Assembly: GCA_965237895.1 (NCBI GenBank) | Contig: CBDEGR010000002.1 | Coordinates: 496,001 to 560,000, forward strand | DNA length: 64,000 nt | DNA from: CBDEGR01 sp965237895 | GTDB lineage: Bacteria; Acidobacteriota; Terriglobia; UBA7540; JAPUME01 | Reading direction: 5' to 3' | Shown here: positions 61,082-64,000 of the stretch, piece after piece | Position numbering within the stretch: position 1 is the stretch's first letter | How the letters are laid out: each line of letters starts with the position of its first letter | Translations under genes and position numbers: made by a program | The notes under the pieces: model-generated | Seen by the model: only the letters and a program-made list of their open reading frames with translations | Told to the model about the DNA's origin: nothing | Databases searched by the model: none

Positions 61082-61612
61082 GTGGAGGCCTTCGTTAAGC
61101 GTTTCGAAGATTTGCTTCCGACCCTAACCCCCGGGGTGGGGGAGGTGCGCGACTTGCTTTTTCGCCCGGCCACGCGTGACCGCCAAGGATTCATTGCCAC
61201 GAGCGAGTTGGACCGCAAAAAACCGGCCAGCGATAGGTCTTCCTCGCTGACACAGTTTGAAAACGATCTCAAGTCCATGCTGGAAAGACTTTGGAAGGAA
61301 CCCACTCCCTTCATTATAGAGGCCAGGCTGATGAGGGTCGCCGGTCACGAAGCCAATTACGAGGCTGAGAAGGGTCGGCTAGTGAAGGATAATTTTTTGA
61401 TGGTGCTGTTATTCGCAATAAAGCACGCTCACCTGCTTCATTACTGCCAAAATCCTGAGTGCAAGAAGCCCTACTTCGTGGCCCAGCGGGCCTCGCAAGT
61501 CTATTGCAGTGTGCAATGCGCTGAACCGGCCCAGCGAGAAGCCAAGATAAGGTGGTGGCGCGAGCATGGGGACGAGCGGCGCAAAAAATCACGCAAGAAA
61601 GCTAAGAAATAA
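61082..61612 (+). CDS. CGNR-like zinc-finger protein, 5' end uncertain
   Basis: At least 176 residues. The C-terminal 60 residues hold a Cys4 zinc site, CQNPECKKPYFVAQRASQ then YCSVQCAEPAQREAKIRWW, resembling the CGNR/ABATE zinc finger, and end in a lysine-rich tail. Such ORFs are frequent beside integrases. The only usable start is GTG at 61082, but upstream in frame the sequence still looks coding (LSVPHWRAATFLEGLANLD) back to a TAA near 60979, without any start codon. The gene has probably lost its 5' end or is broken by an indel. Confidence 0.6.
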   Translation: MEAFVKRFEDLLPTLTPGVGEVRDLLFRPATRDRQGFIATSELDRKKPASDRSSSLTQFENDLKSMLERLWKEPTPFIIEARLMRVAGHEANYEAEKGRLVKDNFLMVLLFAIKHAHLLHYCQNPECKKPYFVAQRASQVYCSVQCAEPAQREAKIRWWREHGDERRKKSRKKAKK

Positions 61613-61681
61613 GACGGGCCGCCGTGAAGTGCGAGCTTCCCGGCAGCCCTAACCAACATCAACCTAACTGGAGGCTGAATC

Positions 61682-61858
61682 ATGGCTACAAAGAGTTTAC
61701 CGCACAATTCCCCATCACAACTCAGGACTGCTATATATGCTTGGGTGTCCACGAACAACGGCCAGGACCCGGAAGTCCAATTACGCGAGCTCCGGGAAAT
61801 TCATCCGCCGCAGCAGGTCTTGGAAGCGGGTCGTGTGCGTTCGGGGCGCTTCTTTTGA
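61682..61858 (+). pseudogene. Serine-recombinase (resolvase) N-terminal remnant
   Basis: The ATG at 61682 opens a 58-residue frame containing LRTAIYAWVSTNNGQDPEVQ then LRELREIHPP. This is the N-terminus of the resolvase/invertase family, YARVSTxxQ, with the catalytic Ser in the VST motif. The preceding Arg of YARVS, needed for catalysis, is Trp here. After LRELRE the frame runs into a segment shared with 56621-56660. So the gene was cut by another rearrangement and is not functional. Confidence 0.75.
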
Positions 61859-61918
61859 GGGAGCAGAGTGCTGAAGGTCCCGGGCCGAATTTGCCAGTTG
61901 AAGGTTTGTAGCAAGTCC

Positions 61919-63661
61919 TTAGCGTGCCAAGCGCGTAAAATAGTCCTTCGCCTTCTGGATCTCTTCTATAAGGGCTGAACGGTTCTTGCGGAGGAGGTCC
62001 TCTTCGACAATGTCCGAGGTGCCGGTCACCCAGCCCGGGTCGGCCAAATTCTCAATCTGGTCCTCAGCCAACCGGGATTCTAAATCTTCCAGCCGGGCCA
62101 GCCACGTACGAGCTAAAGCCTTGGCCCGGGGATGGGCGGAGAGCGGAGGGGCATCTTTCAACATTACATAAATCGGAGCGGAGTGTGCCTCCGACGTCGG
62201 GCGCATCGTGCGGTGGATAAGACCGCGCACCGGATTTGTTTCCCCCAGCTTGCGTCCAGAAGCACGAACAGCCAACCAAGAAGCCTCTCGAATATTGTGT
62301 TCAAACTGGAAGCGGATCTCGGCCGCCCCCCCTGTTCTCGGGAAGCTTTGCAGCACCTGCCCGTTCTCAATGACCTCGAGACGATCTACGTCATCCCACG
62401 TCGGATCAAAGCGGACACGGCCTTCTACCAGCACCGGGCTGGCCCGGCCAAGTACCACTTCTTCCCCCATCTCCTTTCCGTTGACACGAAAATCAAGGAT
62501 GGGTCCATTGGTCACGAACGTCTGGCCGCTACGGACGCCCTCCAACCAATTCTCGTAGCTGAAAGGCCCTTTGACTCTCGTATAGAATCGCTCTCGCCCA
62601 GGTATGGTTGCTCTTGCGCAGGGATAATCCGTCCCCGCGGTTGGTGTCATGCGAAAGCCCGTGTTCAGAATTTCGTACCAAACATTGTAAATTCCACGGT
62701 TGAACTGTAACACCTCAAGAAAGCTCAGTAGGCCATGGGGCAGATCGATGCTGAGGCCGAATGGAGCATCAACAAGATCGTTGCCGTAGTGGGCATAACC
62801 GCTCAGAGCGCCCTGACGCTGCGCCTCTTCCCAGAACAATCTGTAAATCACGTAATTCTCGGGAAAATTGATAGCCGAACGCGCTCCCAGGGTAATGGTG
62901 TGACCCAGAAAATGGGTGCGCGGATTTTCCTGCCCCGTGGCCAAGATGTAATTGCCCTCCCGGTAGATACTCTCTGGCCCGTGGGCGTACTGGAGGGTGA
63001 TGTGGAAACGTTTTGAGAGTCCCATTTGTAGGAGATTAGCTACATGGATATCTTCAGCCTGCATCATCTTAGAGATCAAAGGATTGAGCTCTTTAACAGG
63101 TCGAGCAATGTGCACGTGATCGTCGGCACCATACCAGCCTTGTTCCGGCATGTTGACCCAGCGCGCCACCTTCACCGTCAACCTGGCAGTCTCTCCTGAG
63201 CGAATATGCACCTCACGAGTTTGTGCCTGGTATTCGACTCCCTTAAAGACCCTCAATTTATAGGTTCCCGGTGGCAAGGAAACCCGAGAATTACCGACGC
63301 TGTAGAAGTGGTCGGTCCCGGTGTAAGGGTTCTCCACCTTTTTCGCGAGCAGGGCTACTGCCCTTTCCAGAGTCAACCATGCGGCAGTTTCCTGGGCCGT
63401 GTCGCAATCGCCACCAACAGGCAAGGCATCCTCGGCGATGTAGCTGTGGCCTTCCTTGTCCAATAGCTCAACTCGGGCCGGAGTGGGTTGCCCGGAGTCA
63501 GCATCCTCAATGGACAATTTCAGGATTCCCGGTTTGGGATCGGCTTGCGCAAACCCGGAATTCCGGATAACGAGGCAAATCGCAATCGGGACGAGCAGAA
63601 CCGTTAACGTCCGGAAAAACCCTGAACCCGTGTGACCGTTCGATCTTGTTATTTCCTTCAT
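61919..63661 (-). CDS. Secreted CehA/McbA-type PHP-fold metallohydrolase
   Basis: A 580-residue protein. The ATG at 63661 is preferred (AGAGGA nine bases upstream), opening a signal peptide (LTVLLVPIAICLVIRNSGFA). An N-terminal region includes a carboxypeptidase-regulatory-like beta domain (LKLSIEDADSGQPTPARVEL; LPPGTYKLRVFKG). The PHP-like domain begins GWYGADDHVHIARP, whose HxH is the first metal site, and later has ALSGYAHYGNDL, MTPTAGTDYPCARA and SGQTFVTNGPILDFRVNG, as in CehA/McbA. Family members hydrolyse phosphoesters or carbamates; substrate unknown here. It is the last intact cargo gene before the right attachment site. Confidence 0.85.
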   Translation of the reverse strand: MKEITRSNGHTGSGFFRTLTVLLVPIAICLVIRNSGFAQADPKPGILKLSIEDADSGQPTPARVELLDKEGHSYIAEDALPVGGDCDTAQETAAWLTLERAVALLAKKVENPYTGTDHFYSVGNSRVSLPPGTYKLRVFKGVEYQAQTREVHIRSGETARLTVKVARWVNMPEQGWYGADDHVHIARPVKELNPLISKMMQAEDIHVANLLQMGLSKRFHITLQYAHGPESIYREGNYILATGQENPRTHFLGHTITLGARSAINFPENYVIYRLFWEEAQRQGALSGYAHYGNDLVDAPFGLSIDLPHGLLSFLEVLQFNRGIYNVWYEILNTGFRMTPTAGTDYPCARATIPGRERFYTRVKGPFSYENWLEGVRSGQTFVTNGPILDFRVNGKEMGEEVVLGRASPVLVEGRVRFDPTWDDVDRLEVIENGQVLQSFPRTGGAAEIRFQFEHNIREASWLAVRASGRKLGETNPVRGLIHRTMRPTSEAHSAPIYVMLKDAPPLSAHPRAKALARTWLARLEDLESRLAEDQIENLADPGWVTGTSDIVEEDLLRKNRSALIEEIQKAKDYFTRLAR

Positions 63662-63679
63662 GCTGCTAATCCTCTCTTG

Positions 63680-63841
63680 CCCGGAATCCAAACCACCCTC
63701 GACATTTACGGGCATATCGTGCGAGATGCTCGAAAGGAAGTATCGGCCCGCTTGGAAGCAACCCTGCTCGGTCCTTTACTTGATTCCCTAACAGGTAAAG
63801 CCCGGGTGGTGACAACCGGTACAGGCAGTCGTCCAAACTAA
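63680..63841 (+). pseudogene. Tyrosine integrase C-terminal remnant
   Basis: The frame reads GIQTTLDIYGHIVRDARKEV then SARLEATLLGPLLDSL and a stop at 63841. The segment matches the last catalytic box of tyrosine recombinases, GHxSIQTTLDIYGH, with the nucleophile Tyr in DIYGH. Everything before it is replaced by the 5' end of the CehA-like gene on the other strand. It lies 130 bases from the tRNA-like attachment site, where an integrase gene belongs. Confidence 0.85.
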
Positions 63842-63973
63842 GCCCACTCAATGCAATCTGAAGTTAGGCTACGGCCGCTACGCGGCCGGGGGCAGGCCGC
63901 ATCAGTTGGTAGCAAGTTTGGTAGCAAAACGAAGGGCTGGCGTGTTGCCAGCCCCGTAGGCCTATGATTGCGT

Positions 63974-64000
63974 TGGTTGCGGGGGTCGGATTTGAACCGA
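63974..64000 (-). tRNA. 3' end of a tRNA resembling initiator tRNA-fMet (cut by window end)
   Basis: On the minus strand the last 27 bases read as a T-arm part TCGGTTCAAATCCGA followed by CCCCCGCAACCA. This equals the 3' end of bacterial initiator tRNA (E. coli fMet has GGTTCAAATCC and CCCCCGCAACCA). The rest would lie beyond 64000. It is also the right copy of the repeat at 49687. Confidence 0.75.

Noticed and set aside
1..64000. CRISPR arrays, rRNA genes and riboswitches
   Set aside because: No regularly spaced repeats, rRNA motifs or recognisable riboswitch cores were seen, including upstream of thiG, where a TPP element was specifically looked for.

Overview
The window is a chromosomal segment of a GC-rich Gram-negative bacterium. 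An outer-membrane porin, a BamB-like propeller, lipoprotein signals, a ParABS locus and HU all fit that. Best guess is Acidobacteriota: planctomycete-type cytochrome/DUF1553 proteins, CRTAC1/UnbV proteins, M16 proteases and a small secreted protein type I associate with that phylum. No rRNA gene or other phylogenetic marker is present, so the assignment is inference. The sequence also holds several one-base frameshifts near homopolymers and a 20-G run, so some broken genes may be sequencing errors.

Region 1 (0-9.3 kb). On the minus strand, rsmG-parA-parB-bactofilin is followed by selD. A near-perfect parS site lies over the rsmG stop codon. selD is itself a selenoprotein gene: an in-frame UGA at codon 16 is followed at once by a bacterial-type SECIS hairpin. 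Next come an SDR dehydrogenase, an NCS1-type permease and a three-gene ABC exporter whose last permease is frameshifted.

Region 2 (9.4-20.5 kb). This holds a frameshifted PQQ-type beta-propeller gene, an M16 protease, a sulfatase-fold protein, an FmdB zinc ribbon, HU with a clear promoter, an orphan NuoI, a sugar-binding lipoprotein and a BBP2-type porin.

Region 3 (20.6-29.2 kb). This is a nitrogen-assimilation cluster: two divergent, dissimilar glutamine synthetases, glnK, amtB, a second almost identical glnK, and glnD. Ammonium uptake, P-II signalling, P-II uridylylation and glutamine synthesis are therefore encoded together.

Region 4 (29.3-39.1 kb). dtd, thiG, aroC, def, fmt, a small secreted protein and rsmB run on the plus strand. 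Among and after them lie decayed genes: a metallo-beta-lactamase remnant, an orphan C-terminal fragment, a truncated HPF-like gene joined to a member of a small membrane-protein family, and a D-aminoacylase pseudogene.

Region 5 (39.1-49.4 kb). A minus-strand sugar-acid operon runs rbsA-rbsC-rbsB-like, Gfo/Idh dehydrogenase, a decayed membrane gene, YjhG/YagF-type dehydratase, then yjbQ with an apparent CTG start. A plus-strand AbgT transporter and a Ca2+/Na+ exchanger follow.

Region 6 (49.7-64 kb) looks like a genomic island. The 3' end of a tRNA resembling initiator tRNA-fMet appears at 49687 and again at 63974, at the very edge of the window, in the same orientation. A tyrosine-integrase remnant sits next to the right copy. 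Cargo is a PpiC-TPR-FG-GAP-UnbV protein, two secreted sialidase-like proteins, a 1057-residue PSCyt1/DUF1549/DUF1553 protein and a CehA/McbA-type metallohydrolase, mixed with IS3, serine-recombinase and DUF1501 remnants. Two kinds of direct repeat alternate upstream of the first four cargo genes, which is the least explained structure in the window.
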